A stretch of DNA of 64,000 nucleotides from Ensifer sesbaniae (lineage in GTDB: Bacteria > Pseudomonadota > Alphaproteobacteria > Rhizobiales > Rhizobiaceae). The position numbers were made by a program, and so were the translations under genes. A model generated the notes under the pieces. It was not told the origin of the DNA. It did no database searches and worked only from the letters and a program-made list of their open reading frames with translations. The stretch is taken from NCBI RefSeq assembly GCF_013283665.1, contig NZ_JABEKU010000002.1, positions 1,734,863 through 1,798,862 on the forward strand. Reading direction: 5' to 3'. This document shows, in pieces, positions 35,788 to 44,349 of this stretch; within the stretch, counting starts at the first letter, position 1; each line of letters opens with the position of its first letter.

Positions 35788-36696
35788 TCAGCGATATCCG
35801 GTGGCATCGGCTGGCCTGTTGGCCTCCATCACTTCGCGCATGTAGCGCCAGCAATCGGGCCGCGAGCCATCGAGATCGGTGAAGCCGTAAACCTGAGCCA
35901 GCCCGCCGCTCGAAAGCGACTGGCCGTTCCAGCGGGCCTTCTCCGGATCTGCCGCGAGTGCAGCGACGGCGCGGCCGACGAAGCGTGGCGTCTCCGAGAT
36001 CACGAAATGCGGCTGGCTCTTCGTGGCATCACGCCAGTTGTTCTCGCTGACCCCGTAGTGCTCGAGCATCATCTCCGAGCGCATCCAGCCCGGGGTAATT
36101 GAAACCGAAGTCGCGCCATGCGGGGCAAGATCCTTGGCGTGGGCCCAGGCCATGCGATTGGCCGAAACCTTGGCAAGATCGTAGAAGGGCGACAATCGAT
36201 AGTTCTCGGCATTGTACTCGGCGGTGCCGTCGGTCACCTCGACCAGCAGGCCGCCCGGCCTTTCGATCATCAGCGGCAGCGCGTAGTGGGCGGTGATGAG
36301 GTGGGTGTCGACGCCGAGGCGCAGCAGCTTCAGGCCATTTTCCAGATTGTGCTCCCAGACCGGCTTGTTCCATTCGAACAGCAATTCACCGCCCCAGACA
36401 TCGTTGACCAGGATGTCCAGCCGTCCCTGTTCGTCGCGGATGCGATCAACGAGTGCCTTTACCTGTGCCGGCTGCAAATGATCGACCTGAACGGAAATCC
36501 CCTGGCCGCCCAGACTGGTCACGATCTCAGCCGTCTCTTCAATCGTCTCGGGCCGCCCGTAGTCGGATTGTTGCTGCCGCGTGGTTCGCCCTGTCACGTA
36601 CACGGTGGCACCGGCGGCGCCGAGTTCGGCGGCGATGCCCCGCCCGCCGCCTCGTGTCGCGCCGGCGACGAGCGCGATTTTTCCTGCGAGAGACAT
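35788..36696 (-). CDS. Short-chain dehydrogenase/reductase
   Basis: The 302-residue SDR has the nucleotide-binding loop VAGATRGGGRGIAAEL, followed by YVTGRTTR, the middle LDILVNDVWGG and the catalytic YDLAK (Y-x3-K). The variant GGGRG loop and long C terminus mark a subgroup often labelled SDR of unknown substrate. An AAAGGAGG ribosome site precedes ATG 36696. It is divergent from a TetR regulator gene, which likely controls it. Confidence 0.92.
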   Translation of the reverse strand: MSLAGKIALVAGATRGGGRGIAAELGAAGATVYVTGRTTRQQQSDYGRPETIEETAEIVTSLGGQGISVQVDHLQPAQVKALVDRIRDEQGRLDILVNDVWGGELLFEWNKPVWEHNLENGLKLLRLGVDTHLITAHYALPLMIERPGGLLVEVTDGTAEYNAENYRLSPFYDLAKVSANRMAWAHAKDLAPHGATSVSITPGWMRSEMMLEHYGVSENNWRDATKSQPHFVISETPRFVGRAVAALAADPEKARWNGQSLSSGGLAQVYGFTDLDGSRPDCWRYMREVMEANRPADATGYR

Positions 36697-36745
36697 GTTT
36701 TCCTCCTTTGGGCCGGTTGCCGTCTGGCGTTCTCTTTCGGCTATG

Positions 36746-36777
36746 TTATATATAAATGATTGTTCGGTTATAAATGA
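36746..36777. promoter_or_regulatory. AT-rich operator candidate between the SDR and TetR genes
   Basis: A palindrome TTATATATAA (36746-36755) and two direct copies of TATAAATGA (36751-36759 and 36769-36777) lie in the 89-base divergent gap. The second copy ends 8 bases before the likely TetR start. They are candidates for autoregulation by the TetR protein. Confidence 0.4.
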
Positions 36778-36785
36778 GAGTCAAG

Positions 36786-37358
36786 ATGCCCCGCCCGAAA
36801 ACGATGCCCGACGAGGAGGTGCTGGCCGCTGCATTCGCGTTGATGCGGGCCGAAGGTCCGGATGGACTGACCTTTGCGGCGCTCGCTGCCAGGACAGGGC
36901 TTTCCGGTGCCACGCTGGTGCAGCGTTTCGAAAACAAGGCGCGACTGATCCAGAGTGCGCTGACGCAGGCCTGGGACGGTCTCGACCGGCAGACGGCGGA
37001 ACTGGTGGCGACGGTCCCTCGCACACCGGAGGGCGCCATTACGTTGCTCGTCGGCCTTTCCGGCGACTATGGCGCCATCGAATCCTATGCCGACGATCTC
37101 CGGATTCTTCGCGAAGACCTACGCGATCCGAAGCTCCGCGCGCGGGGCGCCAAATGGCGCGACGTGCTTTCGGGTGTGCTTGACGAGTGTCTTTCGGGAT
37201 TGCCCGCAGCGGCTCCAGGATTAGGGCTGCTGATGGCGTCGCAATGGCAGGGGTCGCTGCTCTGGTGGAGTTTCGACCCGCAAGCACCGGTCACGGAATT
37301 CGTCGAACAAAGTTTGCGGCGCTTCGTGGAGGCCTTTGCAAGGCAGCCGGCGGACTGA
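36786..37358 (+). CDS. TetR-family regulator
   Basis: The 190-residue protein starts MPRPKTMPDEEVLAAAF and has the TetR helix-turn-helix (LTFAALAARTGLSGATLVQ). The C-terminal ligand domain is unassigned. I chose ATG 36786 over ATG 36774 because a GAGAG lies upstream and the family usually starts just before this point. It probably represses the divergent SDR gene. Confidence 0.88.
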   Translation: MPRPKTMPDEEVLAAAFALMRAEGPDGLTFAALAARTGLSGATLVQRFENKARLIQSALTQAWDGLDRQTAELVATVPRTPEGAITLLVGLSGDYGAIESYADDLRILREDLRDPKLRARGAKWRDVLSGVLDECLSGLPAAAPGLGLLMASQWQGSLLWWSFDPQAPVTEFVEQSLRRFVEAFARQPAD

Positions 37359-37452
37359 AGTCGGCGGCCCGGCGGTCACCCGGATTTCAAATCACCGTGA
37401 AATGGCGTCGCGGCGGATGACGCGGGCGCGGGGCGGTCTTAGATGCTGATCC

Positions 37453-38505
37453 ATGATCAGATTTGCCGCCGCCGTCTTCGCCCGGGCACTCTTGGCCCCG
37501 ACGCTCGTCTTCTGGGCGCTCTTCACCCTGCCGGCTGCTGCCGAGGTGCAGGCGCCGGTTTCGGCTCTCCTCAAAGAATTGGCATCGCGCACAGAACTCG
37601 AACCACTGAAGACCGTGATCGTCGCCCGCGACGGCGAGATCCTGGCGGAACGCGGCTATCGCGGCAACCGGGTGACGGATGCCACGAACATAAAGTCGGC
37701 GTCGAAATCGATCATCTCGGCGCTTGTCGGCATCGCCATCGACAAGGGGCTGCTGGAAGGTCCGGACCAGAAGATCGCGCCGATCCTGAAGGCGGAACTT
37801 CCCGCTTCGCCGGACCCACGCATCAATGACATCACTATCGGCAACCTCCTATCAATGCAGGCCGGGCTTGGCCGTCTTTCGGGGCCGAGCTACGGCCGTT
37901 GGGTCGCCAGCCGCAACTGGGTGCGCACGGCGCTCGCGCAGCCGTTCGATGACGATCCGGGCGGGGAGATGCTCTATTCGACCGCCTCGACCCATCTTCT
38001 TTCCGCGATCTTGACGAAAGTGAGCGGCAAGTCGACCCTCACGTTGGCGCGCGACTGGTTTGGGCCGCTCGAAGGTTTCCGCATCGGGGCCTGGGATCGC
38101 GACCCGCAGGGGATCTATCTCGGCGGCAACCAGATGGCGATGAGTGCCCGCTCGCTTCTTGCCTTCGGCGAACTCTACCGCAACGGCGGCCGCACGGCTT
38201 CGGGCGCGCAGGTCGTGTCTCCGGCATGGATCGAAACGTCCTGGCAGCATCGCACCAGTTCGCGTTTTTCCGGAGACTCCTACGGCTATGGTTGGTTTGA
38301 GCGCCGAATTGCCGGTGAAGACGTGCATTTCGCCTGGGGTTATGGCGGCCAGATGCTCTACATCGTGCCGAGCCTCGATCTGACCGTCGTCATGACATCG
38401 GCCGAGAGCGGGCCTTCGGCCCGTAATGGCTACCGCGATGCGCTGCATCTGGTGCTCGGCGAAATCATCACGGCGGTGAAGGGCGATCCGGAAACGGATG
38501 GCTGA
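37453..38505 (+). CDS. Serine hydrolase of the beta-lactamase class C/S12 family
   Basis: The 350-residue exported protein has a signal peptide (LLAPTLVFWALFTLPAAAEV). The S-x-x-K nucleophile motif is SASKS, and YSTASTHLL contains the Tyr of the second motif (Y-S/A-x). WGYGGQMLYIV takes the place of the third (H/K-S/T-G) motif. Members include esterases, peptidases and D-aminopeptidases; drug resistance is not implied. Confidence 0.88.
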   Translation: MIRFAAAVFARALLAPTLVFWALFTLPAAAEVQAPVSALLKELASRTELEPLKTVIVARDGEILAERGYRGNRVTDATNIKSASKSIISALVGIAIDKGLLEGPDQKIAPILKAELPASPDPRINDITIGNLLSMQAGLGRLSGPSYGRWVASRNWVRTALAQPFDDDPGGEMLYSTASTHLLSAILTKVSGKSTLTLARDWFGPLEGFRIGAWDRDPQGIYLGGNQMAMSARSLLAFGELYRNGGRTASGAQVVSPAWIETSWQHRTSSRFSGDSYGYGWFERRIAGEDVHFAWGYGGQMLYIVPSLDLTVVMTSAESGPSARNGYRDALHLVLGEIITAVKGDPETDG

Positions 38506-38689
38506 GAACCTGGGGCAGGCTGTATCGATATATCGCTTTAAGAAATATCGCCTGAATCGCAGTTTTGCTGTCTCCTGGGATGGTGATATTGCTGCGCCAA
38601 TGGTCGCAATGCCGCGATCCGCCGTTGGCGAGCCGCCATGATCATTGAGCGACCAAGCGGCGTGATGCCGAGATTTGAAAGGTAGGACC

Positions 38690-39184
38690 GTGTTTGCCTC
38701 GAAGACAATCGAAACCGGCGACAAGCCCGAATTCTATCGTGAACTCGCCGGCCAGCTCGGTGGCCTGCTGCACGACGAGCGCGACTTCATCGCCAATGCC
38801 GCCAACCTCTCGGCGCTTGTTTTCGATCTGGTGCCGAATCTGAACTGGGCTGGCTTCTATTTTCTGCGCTCGAACGACGAGCTCGTGCTCGGGCCGTTCC
38901 AGGGGAAGGTCGCCTGCGTGCGGATACCCGTTGGTAGAGGCGTCTGCGGCGCCGCCGCCGCGCAACGGCGGACGATGCTGGTCCCGGACGTCCATGCCTT
39001 TGCCGGGCATATTGCTTGCGATGCGGCGTCACGCTCGGAGCTCGTCGTGCCGCTGGTCAAGGACGGGAAGTTGCTGGGCGTGCTCGACCTCGACAGCCCG
39101 AGCCCTGGCCGGTTTGATGCCGAAGATCAGGTCGGTTTCGAGGCGCTCGCCGCAATCTATGTCGCGGCGAGCGATTTCGCTTAA
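38690..39184 (+). CDS. msrC: Free methionine-(R)-sulfoxide reductase (GAF domain)
   Basis: The 164-residue cytoplasmic enzyme repairs free Met-R-sulfoxide. The three cysteines of the E. coli enzyme (C84, C94, C118) are present with identical spacing as C76, C86 and C110 (KVACVRIPVGRGVCG and HIACDAASRSELVVP). I favour GTG 38690, which has AAGG and GGA upstream; TTG 38675 is an alternative. A CGATATATCG palindrome lies in the 185 bases upstream but no regulator can be named. Confidence 0.92.
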   Translation: MFASKTIETGDKPEFYRELAGQLGGLLHDERDFIANAANLSALVFDLVPNLNWAGFYFLRSNDELVLGPFQGKVACVRIPVGRGVCGAAAAQRRTMLVPDVHAFAGHIACDAASRSELVVPLVKDGKLLGVLDLDSPSPGRFDAEDQVGFEALAAIYVAASDFA

Positions 39185-39232
39185 TCAGGCCGGCAGCGCC
39201 GTTCGGCGGTGACGACCACAGCCTCTCGGGCA

Positions 39233-40249
39233 TCAGTCGCCAAAGCCTTCGATGACGATCTTGCCCTTGGCAGCCCCTGTCTCGATGCGCCGATGCGCTT
39301 CGCGCAGGTTCGCGGCATTGATTGGGGACAGCACTTCGGCAAGCGTCGTCTTCAGCCGGCCTGCATCGATCTCGTCGGCGACGAAGGACAACAGCCGGTG
39401 CTGCTCGATCATGTCGGGCGTCTGGTGCATCGGCCGGGCGAACATGAACTCCCAGTGGAGGCTGGCCGCCTTGGTCTTCATGCCGGCCATCGGCATCGGC
39501 ACATCGGTGTTGTCGATCGAGACGATGCCGCCTTGAGGGCGGATCAGTTCGACGGCGGCGTCCCAGTGGCGCATGTCGTTGAAAATGGCGATGTGGTCGA
39601 CATGGTTGAAACCGAGCGCGCGGACCTGTTCGACCAGCGGCTCGCGATGGCTCACGACATGGTCGGCGCCGAGCTCTTTCACCCAGGCGATGGTTTCCTG
39701 TCGCGAGGCCGTGGCGATAACGGTGAGACCGGCGCGCTTGGCAAGCTGGATGCCGATCGAGCCGACGCCGCCGGCACCGCCGACGATCAGGATCGACTGG
39801 CCGCGGTCGGCGCCGTCCCGGTCGATCCCCAGGCGATCAAAGAAGGCTTCGTAAGCGGTGATCGTCGTCAGCGGCAGGGCCGCCGCTTCGGCAAATGAAA
39901 GGCTCTTCGGCTTGGGTCCGACGATGCGCTCGTCGACGAGGTGGTATTGCTGGTTGGTCCCAGGCCGCGTCAGGTCGCCGGCGTAGTAGACCTCGTCGCC
40001 GGGCCGGAACAGCGTCACGCCGGGACCGACCGCCTCGACCACGCCGCTCGCATCCCAGCCGAGGACGCGTGGCGTCTCCTCGATCTTGTCCTTCGGCGCC
40101 CGCATCTTGACATCCACCGGATTGACGGCGACGGCGTTGACGGCGACCAGTATATCGCGCCCCGCGGGCACCGGCTTCGGCAAGGTGACGTCGAGGAAGC
40201 TCTCCGGGTCGGAAACCGGAAGATAACGGGTGAGGGCGACGGCTTTCAT
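39233..40249 (-). CDS. Zinc-type alcohol dehydrogenase/quinone oxidoreductase-like protein
   Basis: The 338-residue medium-chain reductase starts MKAVALTRYLPVSDPESF. Features are LGWDASGVVEAVGPGV, GDEVYYAGDLTRPGTNQQY and the NADPH loop ILIVGGAGGVGSIGIQLAKR. The catalytic-zinc and structural-zinc cysteines are absent, so it belongs to the zinc-free quinone oxidoreductase-like subgroup. AAGGAG precedes ATG 40249. Confidence 0.92.
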   Translation of the reverse strand: MKAVALTRYLPVSDPESFLDVTLPKPVPAGRDILVAVNAVAVNPVDVKMRAPKDKIEETPRVLGWDASGVVEAVGPGVTLFRPGDEVYYAGDLTRPGTNQQYHLVDERIVGPKPKSLSFAEAAALPLTTITAYEAFFDRLGIDRDGADRGQSILIVGGAGGVGSIGIQLAKRAGLTVIATASRQETIAWVKELGADHVVSHREPLVEQVRALGFNHVDHIAIFNDMRHWDAAVELIRPQGGIVSIDNTDVPMPMAGMKTKAASLHWEFMFARPMHQTPDMIEQHRLLSFVADEIDAGRLKTTLAEVLSPINAANLREAHRRIETGAAKGKIVIEGFGD

Positions 40250-40376
40250 GGTTTGCTCCTTATAGTGGGTAAACGGTCTGCTTTTGCGAATTCTCTCGGC
40301 CGTCACGGCTGGCGACGATGATCCGACTAGAATAGGCGTCGTGCATGCGGCGAGCAAAGCCTTCGGGCGTTCTCAG

Positions 40377-41054
40377 TCAACTGACGAGGGCGCCGCCTTC
40401 GATATCGATCACTGATCCGGTGACGAAGGGATTATCGATGGCGAAGAGATAGCCGCTGGCGATATCTTCGGGCTGCCCGAAGCGGCCGGCGGGCAAGGTT
40501 GCGGCGGCGCGGTCAAACATTGCGTCGCGCGCCTCGCCGGCCATGCCGGCATAGGCCTCCGTCTGCGTCAGCCCGGGGCTGACGACGTTGACGCGCAGCG
40601 GTGCCAGTTCCTTGGCCAGCACCTTCGCCGTGGCTTCGAGGGCGGCATTTATCGCCGTCTTGACGAAGGTGCCGGGCACTGTCCGGCGGGCGAGGAACCC
40701 GGAGGTGAAGGTAATGGTGCCGCCGGCACGCATGTAGCGGGCCGCTTCGCGGGCGAGCACGACCGAACCCCAGAACTTGACGTCGAAGGCCGCCTTGGCG
40801 GCGTTCAAGTCGATATCGCTGATCTTGCCACCCGGAGCGGCGGAACCGGCGGTGACGATCAGGTGGTCGATCGGACCGAGCTTGTGGAAGTACGCGGCGA
40901 CCGCTGTGCTGTCGGCAATGTCGAGGCCGGTGGCGCGGCTGGCGATCTCGACCCGGCCGGGACGCTGCATCAGCGCGCTGGCGACGGCGGCGCCGATGCC
41001 GCTGGTGCCACCGATGACGACGGAGACGGTGTTGTCATTGAATGTCACGGTCAT
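40377..41054 (-). CDS. Short-chain dehydrogenase-like protein lacking the catalytic Tyr
   Basis: The 225-residue protein has the SDR cofactor loop VVIGGTSGIGAAVASAL and a C-terminal segment GRFGQPEDIASGYLFAIDN. Where the catalytic Y-x3-K is expected the sequence reads PGTFVKTAINAALEA, so the Lys is present but the Tyr position is Gly. It may be a non-classical reductase or a binding protein. ATG 41054 follows GGAGA and lies inside the VOC gene end (20-base overlap), so the two are coupled. Confidence 0.87.
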   Translation of the reverse strand: MTVTFNDNTVSVVIGGTSGIGAAVASALMQRPGRVEIASRATGLDIADSTAVAAYFHKLGPIDHLIVTAGSAAPGGKISDIDLNAAKAAFDVKFWGSVVLAREAARYMRAGGTITFTSGFLARRTVPGTFVKTAINAALEATAKVLAKELAPLRVNVVSPGLTQTEAYAGMAGEARDAMFDRAAATLPAGRFGQPEDIASGYLFAIDNPFVTGSVIDIEGGALVS

Positions 41055-41427
41055 TCTCCATGGGAACGGGTGCGCAAAAGACGGCTTCGAGCAGCGGACC
41101 GCCGGGCGCGCGCATGAACAGTCGGCGTTCGCCGATCTCGGCGAGATCCATCGTCGAATAGGGAAACGCAAGCCGGTGGGCGCGAAAGGCGGCGTAGTTG
41201 TCGAGCCGGAAGCCGACATGGTCGATCGCCTCGGCCGCACGGTCATAACCGTTGCCGTAGCTGCCGATGATATGAACGAGCGGCCTACCCTCGGCGTAGA
41301 GCCAGAAGCCGGGGATGCGCCGGATGGCCGACGGACGCTCGCCGATGGTGAGATCGAAGACCGTTTCGAAGAACGCGCGCGTTGCGTCGATGTCGCCTGT
41401 GCGGATTGTGACGTGGTCGAGCTGCAT
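41035..41427 (-). CDS. VOC-family (glyoxalase/bleomycin-resistance fold) protein
   Basis: The 130-residue protein begins MQLDHVTIRTGDIDATRAFF, the usual start of a vicinal-oxygen-chelate domain. Metal-ligand candidates are H5, H52 (LVHIIGSYG) and E114 (PLLEAVF). Substrate is unknown. AAGGAGG precedes the ATG. It is divergent from a LysR gene (92 bases apart) and coupled to the SDR-like gene. Confidence 0.88.
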   Translation of the reverse strand: MQLDHVTIRTGDIDATRAFFETVFDLTIGERPSAIRRIPGFWLYAEGRPLVHIIGSYGNGYDRAAEAIDHVGFRLDNYAAFRAHRLAFPYSTMDLAEIGERRLFMRAPGGPLLEAVFCAPVPMENDRDIQ

Positions 41428-41519
41428 GTCGCGCCTCCTTTTCGATAGGGAATTTAGCTATTGCGGTGCATCCGGATAATTGGCTTAGTTCCAAAATCAT
41501 ATTTCGGAGAAAGCGAAAG

Positions 41520-42437
41520 ATGCTGCTCGACAACCTCGCCCTGTTTCTCCTGATTGTCGAAAAGGGTGGGCTTTCCGCCGCCGGGCGCGAGAAGGGGTTG
41601 TCGCCCGCCTCCGTTTCCGAGCGGTTGGCCGCACTCGAAGCGCACTATGGCGCAGCCCTGCTGAAGCGGACGACGCGGGCGATCAGCCTGACGGAAGAGG
41701 GGCGCATTCTGGTGGACGGCGCCCGTCGCCTGCTGGCGGAGGCCGGAGAACTGGAGGCCGGCATCCGATCGGGAACCCGGACCATTTCCGGACCGATCCG
41801 CCTGAGTGCGCCCGAGGATATGGGCCGGCGCTACATCGTGCCGATCCTCGATCGCTTTCTTGCCGAACACCCTGATGTGACGGTGGATCTCAACCTCACC
41901 GATGGCTACGTCGATCTCGTCGGACAGGGCATGGACTTCGCCATTCGCCATGGTGTTCTGGCCGATAGCGCGCTTCGGTCGCGCACGCTCGGCGAGAACC
42001 GCCGCGCCGTATGCGCGGCGCCTGCCTATCTTGAAGTGATGGGCAGGCCGCAACATCCGGACGATCTCTCCCGTCACGACTGCATCGTCATGCGTTTCGG
42101 TGCCAATCTCGATCGTGAATGGGCCTTTCAGGTCGATGGCAAGCCACACAAGGTCATGGTGCGCGGCAGACGCGTTGCCAATGACGGCGGATTGGTGGCC
42201 GAATGGTGCCGTGCCGGCCACGGCATCGCGCTGAAATCCGTCTGGGATATTGCGGAGGACCTTGCCTCTGGCGCACTCGTCGAGTTGCTTGCGAAATTCG
42301 CGTCCGGAGAAACAGGACTGCAGATCGTCTATCCGCCGGCAAGCGTACAGCCGCGACGCGTGCGGCTGTTGATCGATCGCATTGCCTCGGAACTGACTTC
42401 CCTGGGGAACGTGCCGGCGAGCACGCGACGCACCTGA
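41520..42437 (+). CDS. LysR-family regulator
   Basis: The 305-residue protein has an N-terminal winged helix (FLLIVEKGGLSAAGREKGLS, SPASVSERLAALEAHYG) and a LysR effector domain. The second domain is of the CrgA/DmlR type (SGPIRLSAPEDMGRRYIVP). It likely controls the divergent VOC-SDR pair. ATG 41520 follows CGGAGAAAG. Confidence 0.92.
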   Translation: MLLDNLALFLLIVEKGGLSAAGREKGLSPASVSERLAALEAHYGAALLKRTTRAISLTEEGRILVDGARRLLAEAGELEAGIRSGTRTISGPIRLSAPEDMGRRYIVPILDRFLAEHPDVTVDLNLTDGYVDLVGQGMDFAIRHGVLADSALRSRTLGENRRAVCAAPAYLEVMGRPQHPDDLSRHDCIVMRFGANLDREWAFQVDGKPHKVMVRGRRVANDGGLVAEWCRAGHGIALKSVWDIAEDLASGALVELLAKFASGETGLQIVYPPASVQPRRVRLLIDRIASELTSLGNVPASTRRT

Positions 42438-42590
42438 CATCGGCGGTCGCGCTTACGCCATCGTCGGCTGCCGTGGCCTCCGTGCAACAGTTCTTTTCCA
42501 ATATGGGGCTTCACCGGCCCCGTTGCGGTTTCGGTTCTTCGTGCCGCAGGTCCGCACATTGCAGCGCGTCTCCGCTTCGCTTATAAAACA

Positions 42591-42605
42591 TGAGTAACGT
42601 ATTCA
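42591..42605 (+). promoter_or_regulatory. Candidate RirA iron box upstream of the FecI-type sigma gene
   Basis: TGAGTAACGTATTCA fits TGA-N9-TCA exactly. It is 68 bases upstream of the sigma factor start and just after TTATAA, a possible -10 element. It matches the function of the downstream iron-uptake cassette. The short motif can occur by chance. Confidence 0.55.
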
Positions 42606-42672
42606 AGATAAACGATAGCGCCGGACCTTGCGCGCTTGTGGTGCCAACGCCGTGCGCTGGAGAGACAGATTG

Positions 42673-43182
42673 ATGACCGATGCGATGGTGCAGGGGCTCC
42701 ACGAGCGAGAAGAGAGCCGGATTCGTCGCTTCTTCAGCCGGCGCCTCGGGAATCGCGAAGACGCCGTCGATGCCACGCAGGAAACCTTCATGCGCATGCT
42801 GGAGGCGTCACGCTCCACCCTGATCGAGAATCCCCAAGCCTATCTGTTTCAGGTTGCCCGTTCCGTCGCGCGCGTGGCGTCCGAGCGAGCCGCGCGCGAA
42901 CGAGCGATGTTCGTGGAAGACAGCGAAGGACTGGAATGCGCCGCCGAAGACCGGCCGATCCAGGACAGGATCGTCAATGCGCGCCAGTGCCTCCTGATCA
43001 TGGCCCGCACCATCGAGGGGCTTCCCAACCGCTGCCAGCAGGTCTTCATCCTCAGTCGCCTGCACGGGTTGAGCAACGGCGCGATCGCCAGCGAGCTTGG
43101 CATCTCCAGGAACATGGTGGAAAAACACATCATCCGCGCGCTTCTCGAATGCCGGAAAATGCGCGCCGAGATTATTTTCTGA
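42673..43182 (+). CDS. FecI-type ECF sigma factor
   Basis: The 169-residue sigma-70 family protein has region 2 (RIRRFFSRRLGNREDAVDAT) and region 4 (LPNRCQQVFILSRLHGLSNG, ASELGISRNMVEKHIIRAL). Such factors direct transcription of siderophore receptor genes after a signal from the receptor through FecR. ATG 42673 has GGAGAG 8 bases upstream. fecR and a TonB-dependent receptor gene follow. Confidence 0.93.
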   Translation: MTDAMVQGLHEREESRIRRFFSRRLGNREDAVDATQETFMRMLEASRSTLIENPQAYLFQVARSVARVASERAARERAMFVEDSEGLECAAEDRPIQDRIVNARQCLLIMARTIEGLPNRCQQVFILSRLHGLSNGAIASELGISRNMVEKHIIRALLECRKMRAEIIF

Positions 43183-43281
43183 GCGGACGTCAGGAAGAAC
43201 CGCCCTTTCAACTCTAAGATGATGGGAGCGATTCCAGGAGCGGATCGCCAAGCGGCATTTCAGTTCGACCGGAAGGCATGA

Positions 43282-44232
43282 ATGAGCGGCAATCGCCAGA
43301 CAATCGATGACGGCATCCTGGAAGCGGCAGCGACATGGGTCGCGAAGCTGCAGTCCGAGGATGCGACGGTTGCCGACCGCGAAGCCTTCGACCGCTGGGT
43401 GGCTGAGCACCCCGATCATCGGGTTGCTTACGACGAATTGCGTGCCTTGTGGAGCGACTTGGGAGATGTGCCCATTCCCGCAGGGAGGCTGGGCGAATTG
43501 CGCGCGCAGCGCCGGCGACGGGTCGGCGGTTTCGTCGGGCTCTGTCTGGCGGCCGGCGTCGCGATCCTGTCGCTGACGACGCCCTACGGCGACCGTTGGC
43601 GCGCCGACTACTATACGGGTGTCGGCGAAGTCAGGCGCATTACTCTGGAAGACGGGACCGAAGTCGATCTGAACACCGACACGGCCCTTGTGGTCCGCTA
43701 CGAGCAGAACCGCAGAACGGTGCGGCTCCTTAGAGGGGAGGCCTTCTTCGCCGTCGCGAAGAATCCGTTCAAGCCGTTCGTGGTCGAAGACGGCTCCATC
43801 AGCGCGACGGCGCTCGGAACCCGCTATTCCGTCGGCACCGTGAGCGCCGATCAGGCGGCCGACGTGCAGGTGGAGGAAGGCCGCGTCGAGGTCGAGGCAT
43901 CCGGCAACAAAGCGGTTCTCGGCGCCGGCGAGACGGCAACGATCGACAGGCAGGGGCGGCTTTCCCTGTCAAAGGCAGACGTTGCTGCCGGAACCGCCTG
44001 GCGGGATGGCAAGCTCGTCTTCTCGCGCCGGCCGCTGCGTGACGTGCTGGCCACGCTCGAGCGCTACCGTCGCGGCCGCATCCTGCTACTCGACGAGACG
44101 GCGGGCGCGTTGGAGGTTTCCGGCATCTTCGATTTGCATGACACCGATGACGCGCTGCGGGTGCTGGAGACGAGCCTGCCGCTGCGTGTGATGAGGCTGT
44201 CCGGGCTCATGGTCGTCGTGCAGTCGCGTTAG
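43282..44232 (+). CDS. FecR-type anti-sigma/sigma-regulator
   Basis: The 316-residue inner-membrane protein has a cytoplasmic DUF4880-type N-terminal domain (AATWVAKLQSEDATVADREA) and a single helix (GFVGLCLAAGVAILSLTT). The periplasmic FecR domain (TLEDGTEVDLNTDTALVVRY, LLRGEAFFAVAKN) follows. It relays the receptor state to the FecI-type sigma factor. A GGAAGG site precedes the ATG. Confidence 0.93.
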   Translation: MSGNRQTIDDGILEAAATWVAKLQSEDATVADREAFDRWVAEHPDHRVAYDELRALWSDLGDVPIPAGRLGELRAQRRRRVGGFVGLCLAAGVAILSLTTPYGDRWRADYYTGVGEVRRITLEDGTEVDLNTDTALVVRYEQNRRTVRLLRGEAFFAVAKNPFKPFVVEDGSISATALGTRYSVGTVSADQAADVQVEEGRVEVEASGNKAVLGAGETATIDRQGRLSLSKADVAAGTAWRDGKLVFSRRPLRDVLATLERYRRGRILLLDETAGALEVSGIFDLHDTDDALRVLETSLPLRVMRLSGLMVVVQSR

Positions 44233-44349
44233 GCAGAAAATCTTCCAAACGACGTCAGGAGATCGAGCTCCCGACGCTCTTAGTCAACAGTGGCAGTGCC
44301 GCCCCAAAAGGAACAGTCGGTGCTCCAGGAGTTGAGTAGGGGATTTTGG

